Origin: Streptomyces albiflavescens
GTDB lineage: Bacteria; Actinomycetota; Actinomycetes; Streptomycetales; Streptomycetaceae
Length of the DNA: 64,000 nt
NCBI RefSeq assembly: GCF_014645835.1
Contig: NZ_BMMM01000003.1
Span: 62,001 to 126,000 of the forward strand
Direction: 5' to 3'
The position numbers and the translations under genes were made by a program. The notes under the pieces are model-generated. The model saw only the letters and a program-made list of their open reading frames with translations, did no database searches and was not told the origin of the DNA. Below, piece by piece: positions 8,399 to 17,900 of this stretch (position 1 is the stretch's first letter; each line of letters starts with the position of its first letter).

Positions 8399-10438
8399 AT
8401 GGCACCCCATCCCGAAGCCGCCGCCCTCCTCGCCCGCTCTCACCGGCTCGGCGCCGATCCCCGTAACACCAACTACGCGGGCGGCAACGCCTCCGCGAAG
8501 GGCACCGACACCGATCCCGTGACCGGTGGTGACGTCGAGCTGATGTGGGTCAAGGGGTCCGGCGGCGACCTCGGCACGCTCACCGAGTCGGGGCTGGCCG
8601 TGCTGCGGCTGGATCGGCTGCTGGCGCTGAAGGACGTCTACCCGGGCGTCGAGCACGAGGACGAGATGGTCGCCGCGTTCGACTACTGCCTGCACGGCAA
8701 GGGCGGCGCGGCCCCGTCCATCGACACGGCGATGCACGGGCTGGTGGACGCGCCGCACGTCGACCACCTCCACCCCGACTCCGGGATCGCGCTCGCCTGC
8801 GCGGCCGACGGGGAGAAGCTGACCGCCGAGTGCTTCGGGGACAGCGTCGTGTGGGTGCCGTGGCGCCGGCCCGGTTTCCAGCTCGGACTGGACATCGCCG
8901 CGGTCAAGGAGGCCAACCCGCAGGCGATCGGTTGCGTCCTCGGCGGCCACGGCATCACCGCGTGGGGTGCCACGGCCGAGGAGTGCGAGCGCAACTCGCT
9001 GCACATCATCCGCACCGCCGAGACCTTCCTCGCCGAGCGCGGGAAGGCGGAGCCGTTCGGGCCGGTCGTCGAGGGGTACGCGGCGCTGTCCGAGGCGGAC
9101 CGCCGGGAGCGGGCCGCGGCTCTGGCGCCGTACATCCGGGCCATCGCCTCCCAGGACCGTCCACAGGTCGGACACTTCACCGACTCCGACGTCGTCCTGG
9201 ACTTCCTCGCCCGCGCCGAGCACCCGCGTCTCACGGCGCTCGGCACCTCCTGCCCGGACCACTTCCTGCGGACGAAGGTCAGGCCGCTCGTCCTCGATCT
9301 GGCACCGAGCACCGGCCTGGCCGAGGCGATCGCCCGGCTGAAGGAGCTGCACGCCGCATATCGCGAGGAGTACGCCGCCTACTACCAGCGGCACGCCCTG
9401 CCCGACTCCCCCGCGATGCGCGGCGCGGACCCGGCGATCGTGCTCGTGCCCGGTGTCGGCATGTTCTCCTTCGGCAAGGACAAGCAGACCGCGCGGGTGG
9501 CCGGCGAGTTCTACGTCAACGCCATCAACGTGATGCACGGTGCCGAAGCCGTCTCGACGTACGCGCCGATCGAGGAGTCGGAGAAGTTCCGCATCGAGTA
9601 CTGGGCCCTTGAGGAGGCCAAGCTCCAGCGGATGCCGAGGCCCAAGCCGCTCGCGACGCGGGTGGCGCTGGTGACGGGTGCGGGCAGCGGTATCGGCAAG
9701 GCGATCGCCGAGCGGCTGGTGGCCGAGGGCGCGTGCGTGGTGGTCGCCGATCTCGACTCGGCAGGCGCGGCCGACGTCGCCTCGGCGCTCGGCGGTCCCG
9801 ACAAGGCCGTGGCCGTCACCGTCGACGTGACGTCCGAGGAGCAGATCGCCGAGGCGTTCAAGGCGGCGGTACTCGCCTTCGGCGGGGTCGACCTGGTGGT
9901 CAACAACGCCGGTATCTCCATCTCCAAGCCCCTGCTGGAGACCTCGGTCCGCGACTGGGACCTCCAGCACGACATCATGGCCCGCGGCTCCTTCCTCGTG
10001 TCGCGCGAGGCGGCCCGGGTGATGATCGCGCAGGGGCTGGGCGGGGACGTCGTCTACATCGCGTCCAAGAACGCGGTCTTCGCCGGACCCAACAACATCG
10101 CCTACTCCGCCACCAAGGCCGACCAGGCTCATCAAGTGCGCCTGTTGGCCGCCGAGTTGGGCGAGCACAGGATCCGGGTCAACGGCGTCAATCCCGACGG
10201 GGTGGTCCGCGGCTCGGGGATCTTCGCAGGCGGCTGGGGTGCGCAGCGGGCGGCGACGTACGGCATCGAGGAGGAGAAGCTGGGTGAGTTCTATGCCCAG
10301 CGGACGATCCTGAAGCGGGAGGTGCTGCCGGAGCACGTCGCGAACGCGGTGTTCGCCCTGACGGGTGGGGACCTGACGCACACCACGGGGTTGCACGTCC
10401 CGGTCGACGCCGGCGTCGCCGCCGCGTTCCTTCGGTGA
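8399..10438 (+). CDS. bifunctional rhamnulose-1-phosphate aldolase / short-chain dehydrogenase
   Basis: 679 aa fusion, ATG at 8399 after AAGGACC. Residues 1 to about 400 are a class II aldolase/adducin domain (NYAGGNASAKGTD, WVKGSGGDLG, zinc-ligand pattern DHLHPDSG), expected to split L-rhamnulose-1-P to DHAP and L-lactaldehyde. Residues about 420-679 are a short-chain dehydrogenase with TGAGSGIG from 426, NNAG, and the YSATK active site (Tyr569, Lys573), which should act on lactaldehyde. This is the RhaE-W/RhaD-type fusion of rhizobia and actinobacteria. The stop overlaps the kinase start (GTGA), so the two are translationally coupled. Confidence 0.9.
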   Translation: MAPHPEAAALLARSHRLGADPRNTNYAGGNASAKGTDTDPVTGGDVELMWVKGSGGDLGTLTESGLAVLRLDRLLALKDVYPGVEHEDEMVAAFDYCLHGKGGAAPSIDTAMHGLVDAPHVDHLHPDSGIALACAADGEKLTAECFGDSVVWVPWRRPGFQLGLDIAAVKEANPQAIGCVLGGHGITAWGATAEECERNSLHIIRTAETFLAERGKAEPFGPVVEGYAALSEADRRERAAALAPYIRAIASQDRPQVGHFTDSDVVLDFLARAEHPRLTALGTSCPDHFLRTKVRPLVLDLAPSTGLAEAIARLKELHAAYREEYAAYYQRHALPDSPAMRGADPAIVLVPGVGMFSFGKDKQTARVAGEFYVNAINVMHGAEAVSTYAPIEESEKFRIEYWALEEAKLQRMPRPKPLATRVALVTGAGSGIGKAIAERLVAEGACVVVADLDSAGAADVASALGGPDKAVAVTVDVTSEEQIAEAFKAAVLAFGGVDLVVNNAGISISKPLLETSVRDWDLQHDIMARGSFLVSREAARVMIAQGLGGDVVYIASKNAVFAGPNNIAYSATKADQAHQVRLLAAELGEHRIRVNGVNPDGVVRGSGIFAGGWGAQRAATYGIEEEKLGEFYAQRTILKREVLPEHVANAVFALTGGDLTHTTGLHVPVDAGVAAAFLR

Positions 10439-11889
10439 CGCGGGTGACCGCTGTGAAGTCGTACGCCGCGGTGGACCTCGGCGCGTCCAGCGGACGCGTC
10501 ATGGTCGGCCGCGTCGGCCCCGACACCCTGGAACTCACCGAGGCACACCGCTTCCCGAACCGGCCGGTCCAGGTCCCCGAGGGTCTGCGCTGGGACATTC
10601 TCGCGCTCTACGCTGGTGTCCTCGAAGGGCTGCGCACGGCAGGGCAGATCGACTCCGTCGGCATCGACAGCTGGGCCGTGGACTACGGCCTGCTGGACGC
10701 GGACGGGGCGCTGCTCGGCAACCCGGTGCACTACCGCGACGCGCGTACGGAGGGCATCGCGGAGACGGTGTGGGCGAAGGTGCCCGCCGCCGAACTGTAC
10801 GCGGCGACCGGGCTGCAGTACGCACCGTTCAACACGCTGTACCAGTTGACGGCGGCCGGCTCGACGCACCAACTCTCCTCCGCCGAACGGCTGTTGCTCA
10901 TCCCCGATCTGCTGACGTACTGGCTCACGGGCGAGTCGGGCACCGAGCTCACCAACGCCTCGACCACCCAGTTGATCGACCCGCGCACCCGCGACTGGTC
11001 GTACGACATCGCCGAGCGGCTCGGCATCGATCTGAAGCTGTTCGCGCCGCTGCGCCGCCCCGGCGACCCGGCGGGGCTGCTCCGGCCGCACGTGCTGGAG
11101 GAGACCGGTCTGACCGGCCCGGTCCCGGTGACCACGGTCGGTTCGCACGACACCGCCTCGGCGGTGGCCGCCGTACCCGCCACCGGGGAGCGGTTCGCGT
11201 ACATCTGCACCGGCACCTGGTCCCTGGCGGGACTGGAGCTGGACGCGCCCGTGCTCACCGAGGCGAGCCGGGCGGCCAACTTCACCAACGAGCTGGGGCT
11301 GGACGGCACGGTCCGCTATCTGCGGAACATCATGGGGCTGTGGCTGCTCCAGGAGTGCGTACGCGAATGGGGGCAGCCCGACCTGGGGGATCTTCTGTCG
11401 GCCGCCGCCGAGGTGGCGCCGCTGCGGTCCGTCGTGGACGCCGGCGACGCGGCTTTCCTGACGCCGGGCCGGATGCCCGCCCGGATCGCCGACGCCTGCC
11501 GGGAGTCGGGGCAACCGGTGCCCGAGTCGCCTGCCGAGGTGACGCGCTGCATCCTCGACTCCCTCGCGCTCGCCCACAGCCGGGCGATCGGCGCGGCCCA
11601 GTCCCTCGCCGACCATCCGGTCGACGTCGTGCACATCGTCGGCGGCGGCACCCGCAACGCCCTGCTGTGCCAGCTCACCGCCGACGCCTGCGGTCTGCCG
11701 GTGGTGGCGGGCCCCGCGGAGGCGGCCGCGCTCGGCAACGTCCTCGTCCAGGCCCGGACCCACGGGTTGGTCGGCGACCGTACGTCGATGCGGCGACTCC
11801 TCACTCGTACGCAGCCGTTGGAGCGATACGAGCCCCGTGGCGACACGGCGGCGTGGCGCGCCGCCGAGGACCGGCTCACCCGTCCGTGA
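10435..11889 (+). CDS. rhaB: rhamnulokinase (FGGY family)
   Basis: 484 aa. It phosphorylates L-rhamnulose to L-rhamnulose-1-phosphate for the aldolase encoded just upstream. The N-terminal nucleotide fold has YAAVDLGASSGRVMVGRV and GIDSWAVDYGLLD. The C-terminal fold has the FGGY signature region HIVGGGTRNALLCQLTADAC followed by PAEAAALGNVLVQA. GTG at 10435 overlaps the previous stop; GTG codons at 10444 and 10453 are alternatives that would lose only 3 or 6 residues. The 3' end lies in a 42-bp tandem duplication. Confidence 0.92.
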   Translation: MTRVTAVKSYAAVDLGASSGRVMVGRVGPDTLELTEAHRFPNRPVQVPEGLRWDILALYAGVLEGLRTAGQIDSVGIDSWAVDYGLLDADGALLGNPVHYRDARTEGIAETVWAKVPAAELYAATGLQYAPFNTLYQLTAAGSTHQLSSAERLLLIPDLLTYWLTGESGTELTNASTTQLIDPRTRDWSYDIAERLGIDLKLFAPLRRPGDPAGLLRPHVLEETGLTGPVPVTTVGSHDTASAVAAVPATGERFAYICTGTWSLAGLELDAPVLTEASRAANFTNELGLDGTVRYLRNIMGLWLLQECVREWGQPDLGDLLSAAAEVAPLRSVVDAGDAAFLTPGRMPARIADACRESGQPVPESPAEVTRCILDSLALAHSRAIGAAQSLADHPVDVVHIVGGGTRNALLCQLTADACGLPVVAGPAEAAALGNVLVQARTHGLVGDRTSMRRLLTRTQPLERYEPRGDTAAWRAAEDRLTRP

Positions 11890-11952
11890 GCCGGGGCTCC
11901 GGTGGCGCGCGACCGGCTCACCCGTCCGTGAGCGGGGACTCCCCTGGCGCGC
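11869..11952 (+). repeat. 42-bp tandem duplication at the rhaB stop
   Basis: Two adjacent 42-bp units (11869-11910 and 11911-11952) differ at only a few positions. Each encodes the last residues of RhaB (DRLTRP) and its stop codon. The second copy is silent, lying 3' of the functional stop. Each contains the inverted repeat CGGCTCACCC-GTCCGTGAGC-like sequence. This is a local replication-slippage duplication. Confidence 0.8.
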
Positions 11953-12002
11953 GTCTGCCGCGTACGCTGCACTCATCCGATGATCGAGAACAAGGAGCTG
12001 CG

Positions 12003-12758
12003 ATGCGTGTCGCCCTGTTCCTGACCTGTGTCAACGACACGCTGTATCCGGACACCGGCCGCGCCGTGGTGAAACTGCTGACCAGGCTGGGCGTGGACGT
12101 CGATTTCCCGATGGGGCAGACGTGTTGCGGGCAGGCGCACTACAACACCGGGTATCGCCATGAGGCCGAGCCGCTCGCCCGGCATTTCTCCGATGTATTC
12201 GGGGAGTACGAGGCGATCGTGACGCCGTCCGGATCGTGCGGGGCGATGGTGCGGGAGCTGTATCCGCGGATGGGTGAGCGGGCCCGCACCGAGGGGCGTG
12301 GCGACACGCTCGCCAGGACGCTGGCTCCGGTCGTGCCGAAGACCTACGAGCTCACCGAGTTCCTGGTGGATGTGCTCGGCGTGACCGATGTCGGCGCGTA
12401 CTACCCGCACACGGTGACCTACCACCCCACCTGCCACGGACTGCGCAGCCTGGGCCTGGGCGACCGGCCGCGCCGACTGCTCCAGGCCGTCAAGGGACTT
12501 GAGCTGCGCGAGCTGCCCGGCGCCGACGAGTGCTGCGGCTTCGGCGGCACCTTCGCCGTCAAGAACTCCGATGTCTCCGCGGCGATGGGCGCCGACAAGG
12601 TGCGCAACGCCGAGTCGACAGGCGCCGATGTGCTGTGCGCGGCCGACAACTCCTGCCTGATGCACATCGGCGGCACGATGGGCCGCCTCAACACGGGCAT
12701 GCGGCCCGTCCACATCGCGGAGATCCTGGCGAGCACGGAAGAGGAGCCCTTGGTATGA
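12003..12758 (+). CDS. lutA: lactate utilisation protein A, Fe-S subunit
   Basis: 251 aa, ATG at 12003 with AAGGAG 8 bp upstream. It is a CCG-domain heterodisulfide-reductase-like subunit: two cysteine-rich repeats end in TCCGQAHYNTGY near residue 40 and ECCGFGGTFAVK near residue 180, with further cysteines at SGSCGAMV and ADNSCLMHIGG. LutA/B/C together oxidise L-lactate to pyruvate. The stop overlaps the lutB start (ATGA). Placed in the rhamnose operon, it should dispose of lactate made from lactaldehyde. Confidence 0.92.
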   Translation: MRVALFLTCVNDTLYPDTGRAVVKLLTRLGVDVDFPMGQTCCGQAHYNTGYRHEAEPLARHFSDVFGEYEAIVTPSGSCGAMVRELYPRMGERARTEGRGDTLARTLAPVVPKTYELTEFLVDVLGVTDVGAYYPHTVTYHPTCHGLRSLGLGDRPRRLLQAVKGLELRELPGADECCGFGGTFAVKNSDVSAAMGADKVRNAESTGADVLCAADNSCLMHIGGTMGRLNTGMRPVHIAEILASTEEEPLV

Positions 12759-14236
12759 GTGGGACCTTCGTCGGGATGCCGGCCTTCCCCGAGGCCGCGC
12801 ACGAAGCCGTGCACAACGCGACCCTGCGCGGCAATCTGCGCCACGCCACTCACACGATCCGCGCCAAGCGCGCCAAGGCGGTCGCGGAGGTCTCCGACTG
12901 GGCCGCGCTGCGCGAGGCGGGCAAGCAGATCAAGGACCACACACTCCGTCATCTCGACCGCTACCTGGTGCAGTTGGAGGAGTCGGTCACCACGGCCGGC
13001 GGCACCGTGCACTGGGCAGCCGACGCCGACGAGGCCAACCGGATCGTCGCGGACCTCGTGAAGGCGACCGGCGAGACGGAGGTCGTCAAGGTCAAGTCGA
13101 TGGCGACACAGGAGATCGGCCTCAACGAGGCGCTTCTCGAAGAGGGCATCCACGCCTACGAGACCGATCTCGCCGAACTCATCGTCCAGTTGGGCAAGGA
13201 CCGGCCGTCGCACATCCTCGTCCCGGCGATCCACCGCAACCGCGGCGAGATCCGGGACATCTTCGCCCGGGAGATGAGCGAGTGGGGCCGCCCGGCCCCC
13301 GAGGGCCTGACCGACACGCCCGCCGAGCTGGCCGAGGCCGCCCGGCTGCACCTTCGGGAGAAGTTCCTGCGCGCCAAGGTCGGCATCTCCGGCGCCAACT
13401 TCATGGTCGCCGAGACCGGCACGCTGGTCGTCGTCGAGTCGGAGGGCAACGGCCGGATGTGCCTGACGCTCCCCGAGACCCTGATCTCGGTCGTCGGCAT
13501 CGAGAAGATCGTGCCGACCTGGCAGGACCTGGAGGTCTTCCTCCAGACCCTCCCGCGCTCCTCGACGGCCGAGCGCATGAACCCGTACACCTCGACATGG
13601 ACCGGCACCACCGACGAGGACGGACCCCAGACCTTCCACCTGGTCCTCCTCGACAACGGCCGCACCGACACGCTCGCCGACGAGGTCGGCCGCCAGGCGC
13701 TGCGCTGCATTCGCTGCTCGGCGTGTCTGAACGTCTGCCCGGTGTACGAGCGGGCGGGCGGCCACGCGTACGGCTCGGTCTACCCGGGCCCGATCGGCGC
13801 CATCCTCAGCCCCCAACTCCGTGGCACGCAGAGCGAGATCGACGCCTCTCTCCCCTACGCCTCCTCGCTGTGCGGCGCCTGCTACGAGGTCTGCCCGGTC
13901 GCCATCGACATCCCGGAAGTCCTCGTCCACCTGCGGGAACGGGTCGCCGAGGGCGGTCTGACGACGCGGGACGGCAACAAGGTCGTCCTCAAGCCCGCGA
14001 AGGGGCATGCCGCCGAGCGGGCGGCGATGCGTGCGGCGCGGTGGGCGTTCAGCCATCCCGGCGCGCTGCGCACCGGCCAGCGGCTCGCATCGCGCACGCG
14101 CCGCTTCCATCCGCGGACACTGCCGGGCCCCGGCAGGGCGTGGAGTGCGAGCCGTGATCTGCCGGCGATGCCCGCGGAGCCGTTCCGCGACTGGTGGCAG
14201 CGCACGCAAGGCGGAAGGAAGGCGGACTCGAAGTGA
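12755..14236 (+). CDS. lutB: lactate utilisation protein B, Fe-S/LUD-domain subunit
   Basis: 493 aa. ATG at 12755 overlaps the lutA stop. The N-terminal LUD domain (VKVKSMATQEIGLNEALLEE, FMVAETGTLVVVESEGNGRM) is followed by a ferredoxin-type double cluster: CIRCSACLNVCPVYER near residue 320 and CGACYEVCPVAIDIPEVL near residue 375. A C-terminal basic tail of about 90 residues completes it. It is the central electron-transfer subunit of the LutABC L-lactate oxidase complex. The overlap with lutC (GTGA) completes a three-gene coupled unit. Confidence 0.93.
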   Translation: MSGTFVGMPAFPEAAHEAVHNATLRGNLRHATHTIRAKRAKAVAEVSDWAALREAGKQIKDHTLRHLDRYLVQLEESVTTAGGTVHWAADADEANRIVADLVKATGETEVVKVKSMATQEIGLNEALLEEGIHAYETDLAELIVQLGKDRPSHILVPAIHRNRGEIRDIFAREMSEWGRPAPEGLTDTPAELAEAARLHLREKFLRAKVGISGANFMVAETGTLVVVESEGNGRMCLTLPETLISVVGIEKIVPTWQDLEVFLQTLPRSSTAERMNPYTSTWTGTTDEDGPQTFHLVLLDNGRTDTLADEVGRQALRCIRCSACLNVCPVYERAGGHAYGSVYPGPIGAILSPQLRGTQSEIDASLPYASSLCGACYEVCPVAIDIPEVLVHLRERVAEGGLTTRDGNKVVLKPAKGHAAERAAMRAARWAFSHPGALRTGQRLASRTRRFHPRTLPGPGRAWSASRDLPAMPAEPFRDWWQRTQGGRKADSK

Positions 14237-14901
14237 GCAGCAGAGGGGTGATCCTGGGCCGGGTGCGCCGCGCGATCGCGGACGTACGACAGGACGACAC
14301 GCCGTACGGGCAGGCCATTGACCGGAGTTATCTGCGCGAGCACGGTGCGCGGAGTGTCGCGGAGACGGTGGATCTGCTCGCCGAGAACCTGGCGGACTAT
14401 CGAGCGGTCGTTCATCGCACCACCGACGACGAGCTGTCCGAGTTGCTCATGCGGCTGCTCGCCGAGCGGGGCACGCGAACAGTCCTCGTCCCGCCGGAGC
14501 TGCCGTCGCACTGGCTCAAGGCCGTGGATGCGACGCGCGTACACGACCGAGCCCAGAGCACCCCGGCCGAACTGGACCGTGTCGACAGCGTGGTCACCGC
14601 CTGCGCGGTGGCCATCGCCGAGACAGGCACCATCGTGCTGGACGGCGGCCCCGACCAGGGCCGCCGCCGCGTCACGCTCGTCCCCGACCACCACATCTGT
14701 GTCGTCCACGTCCCCGACCAGGTGGTCTCCTCCGTGCCCCAGGCCCTGGAGCGCCTCGACCCGACCCGTCCGCTGACCTGGATCTCCGGGCCGTCGGCGA
14801 CCAGTGACATCGAGCTGGACCGGGTCGAGGGGGTACACGGTCCGCGCACCTTGGAGGTGGTGCTGGTGAGCGGTCAGCCGAGGGCCGAGGCCACCTCGTA
14901 G
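14233..14901 (+). CDS. lutC: lactate utilisation protein C
   Basis: 222 aa, GTG at 14233 overlapping the lutB stop. It is a LUD-domain protein (VSSRGVILGRVRRAI at the start, then AIAETGTIVLDGGPDQGRR, VPDHHICVVHVPDQVV, GPSATSDIELDRVEGVHGPR). It is the small subunit of LutABC. The last 28 bp overlap the 3' end of the convergent GH78 gene, so the two transcripts must overlap. Confidence 0.92.
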   Translation: MSSRGVILGRVRRAIADVRQDDTPYGQAIDRSYLREHGARSVAETVDLLAENLADYRAVVHRTTDDELSELLMRLLAERGTRTVLVPPELPSHWLKAVDATRVHDRAQSTPAELDRVDSVVTACAVAIAETGTIVLDGGPDQGRRRVTLVPDHHICVVHVPDQVVSSVPQALERLDPTRPLTWISGPSATSDIELDRVEGVHGPRTLEVVLVSGQPRAEATS

Positions 14902-17900
14902 ACGCCGGACGGGAGCCGGTAGGAGGCGACTCCGTTCTCGAAGCCCAGGTACTCGACGCCGGGTGCCTGGGCCAGAGGTGTTCTGCCGTCCCGGACGGTG
15001 GACGGGTCGGTGGTGGGGATGCGCAGGGTCGCGGTGCTGTTCGCGGGAACCACCGCCCGGTAGGTCAGGGTCCGGCTCTGCGAAACCTCCCACTCGCTGA
15101 CGATCTCGCCGTACGGCGATTCGTGCGAGCCCGCCACCTGCGTGATCTTCCCGGTGGGGTCGACGCGCGGCTGGAGGAGGAAGTGCTTGAACCCGGGATG
15201 GGCCGGGTCCTTGGAGATTCCGGCCACACCCTCATACATCCATTCGACGACGGCGCCGTAGGCGTAGTGGTTGAAGGAGTTCATCTCGACCGGGCCGAAG
15301 CCGTCCGCCTTCGAGTACGAGTTCCAGCGCTCCCAGACGGTGGTGGCACCGTTCCGCACCGAGAACAGCCATGAGGGCAACTCGTCCTGATGGAGCAGCT
15401 TGTACGCCAGGTCGTCGCGGCCCTCGTCGGTGAGCACCGGGGCGAGGACGTTCACCCCCAGGAAGCCCACGGACAGTGTGTTCTGGGCGTACTGCACGCG
15501 GGCGCTGTCCGGGTGGGCGCTCTTGTAGGCCGCGTCGTTCCCGATGTTCTCCGCGAGCAGCCTCAGGAGTTCGCGACGTTGTACCTGCGTGTCGTAGAGG
15601 CCGAGTTTCAGGGCCCACAGCAGCGCGGTCTGGGAGTTGTCCTCGGTGGGGGCGGCGCCGCCCATCTCCGACGCCTTGCCGAGGCTGGAGCGCAGGACGA
15701 GTTTGCCCGAGGAGTCGGTGCCGAGGTACTTGGCGACGAACTTGCGCTTGATGTTCGCGAACAGCTCGTCGTACGCACGGGCTTCGGTGTCGCGGCGGGT
15801 GGCGCGCGCCATGTCCGCCATGAGGCGGGTCGAGTGACCGTAGTAGACATCGCTCATCAGCTGGGAGCTGGTGTTCTGGAAGGCCAGCCAGTCGCCGAAC
15901 ACCGAGCCCTGGCCCGCGTACGAGTCGCCCGACTTGGCGTGGATCCAGTCGATGTACTTGGCCATGGCCGCCCAGCTGCGGTCGATGACAGTGGTGTCGC
16001 CGGACATCTGCCAGAGGGTCCACGGCAGGATGACGCCCACGTCGGACCAGCCGCTCTCCGGGGCCGGGAAGGCGAACCGGGAACCGGGTGCGATGCAGGT
16101 GAACTGGGCACCGTCGAGGCCGTACGTCTTCTGCGACTCGATCAGCGTGTCCTGGAAGTGGCTGAGGAAGTTGACCGCGTCGCCGTTGTAGAGGCCGGTG
16201 TTGCAGAACACCTGGGTGTCGCCCGTCCAGCCCTGGCGCTCGTCGCGCTGCGGGCAGTCGGTGGGCACCCACAGGTAGTTGCCGCGCTGACCCCAACGGA
16301 CGTTGCTGAACAGCAGGTTGACCAGCGCGTTGTCGGTCGTGACGGTACCGATGTCGCGGATCGCGGACGTCGCGACCTTCCCGGTGACGCCGGAGACCGA
16401 GACGGTGGTGTCGGGGGTGGCGATCGTCACCTGGACGTAGCGGAAGCCGTAGAAGGTCAGCGAGTCCTGGTGGGTCTCGCCGTGCTCGGCACCCTTGAGG
16501 GTGTAGGTGCTGGTCGCCTTGGCGGTGCGCAGGTTGGCCAGGTAGACCGAACCCTTCGGCCCGTCGGCGCCCTCACTGTCGTCGTTGAGCATCTCGCCGA
16601 AGCGGAACACGACTTCGGCTCCGGCGGGGCCCTCCAGGGTGTAGCGGGGAACGCCGACCATGTTCTGCCCCAGGTCGAAGACCGCGGTGTCCCCGGTGCG
16701 CAGGGTCACGACCGCCTTCGCCGCCTTCTTCCGGTCGGTGACCGACCTGCGGGGATCGGCGACGATGTGACCCTTGCCGTTCGGGCTGGTGGACTGGCCG
16801 GCCACCTGGTTGTAGACGGTGACGGACTCGGGACGGCGGTCCCACTGCTCCATCAGCCGGGCGGTCTCACCGGGGTAGGCGACCAGCTTCGCGTCGGGGA
16901 ACTTGGCGCTGAAGCCGTCTTCCGCGACCTCCGCCCAGTCGGAGTCGTCGAAGCCGCTCGCCGACCACCCGGGCAGTTCCTTGCGGGCGTCGTAGGTCTG
17001 CCCGTCGTAGATGTCGTCCTCGCGGTACGGGCCGGCGTCCGTGGCCCGCCACCCGGCACCGGGTTCGGTGACCACGGTCTGGGAGGTCCCGTCGGCGTAC
17101 CGGATCAGCAGCTTGGCCTTCAGGGCGAGGGGATTGCCGTCCTTCGCGTAGTACTTGCTGTCGTCCAGTCCCGGGATGCCCGTCGCCGCCTCGCTGATCC
17201 GGGAGTTGTACCAGCCGTTGCCGAGCACCGCCGCGAGCGTCACCCGCCGCTCCCGCGCGACCAGCTCCGTGACGTCGTACGTCATGTAGTTGACGGTGGT
17301 GTCGTAGTTGCTCCAGCCCGGGGTGAGCAGCTCATACGTGCTGCCCTCGCCCTGCGGCACCGAGACCCGGTGGCCGTTGACATAGGCGTCGTACACGCCC
17401 AGGGCCGATATGTAGAGCCGGGCCTCGCGGACCCTCCCCTCGATCGCGGTCTGCCGGCGGAGCAGCGGTGCCCCCGCGCTGTTCGGGGCCTTGCCCGCCA
17501 TACTGATCCAGGTCGCGCCGTCCCAGCCCGACACGCCGTCGGTGCTGCGCAGACCGGTCTCGAAGTGAGCGGGCGGCGCGCCGGTGACGGCGCGGCCGTT
17601 CTCGTCCCACGCGGTCACGGTCCAGAAGTAGAGCGTCGAGGCGCGCAGCCGTTTGCCGCCGTAGCGCACCGCCACCGAGTCCGGTGACTCGACGCGGCCA
17701 CTGTTCCACACGTCCGCGCGGGCACGGGTCAGTCGCTCGGGCGCAGTGGCCACCAGGATCTGATACGCCGTCTGGCGCCGGCCGCGGGCCGAGGACGCCA
17801 TGCGCCAGCCGAAGCGTGGTTCGTCGGCGTCCACGCCGAGTGGATTCGTGCGGTGTTCCACCGTCAGCCCCCGCAGGGAGGTCCGGTCGGAGGCCGGCGC

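Noticed and set aside
8384..10396. A 670-codon open frame on the minus strand opposite the aldolase/dehydrogenase gene
   Set aside because: High GC content leaves long antisense frames without stops. This one has no motifs, while the plus strand encodes two complete recognised domains.
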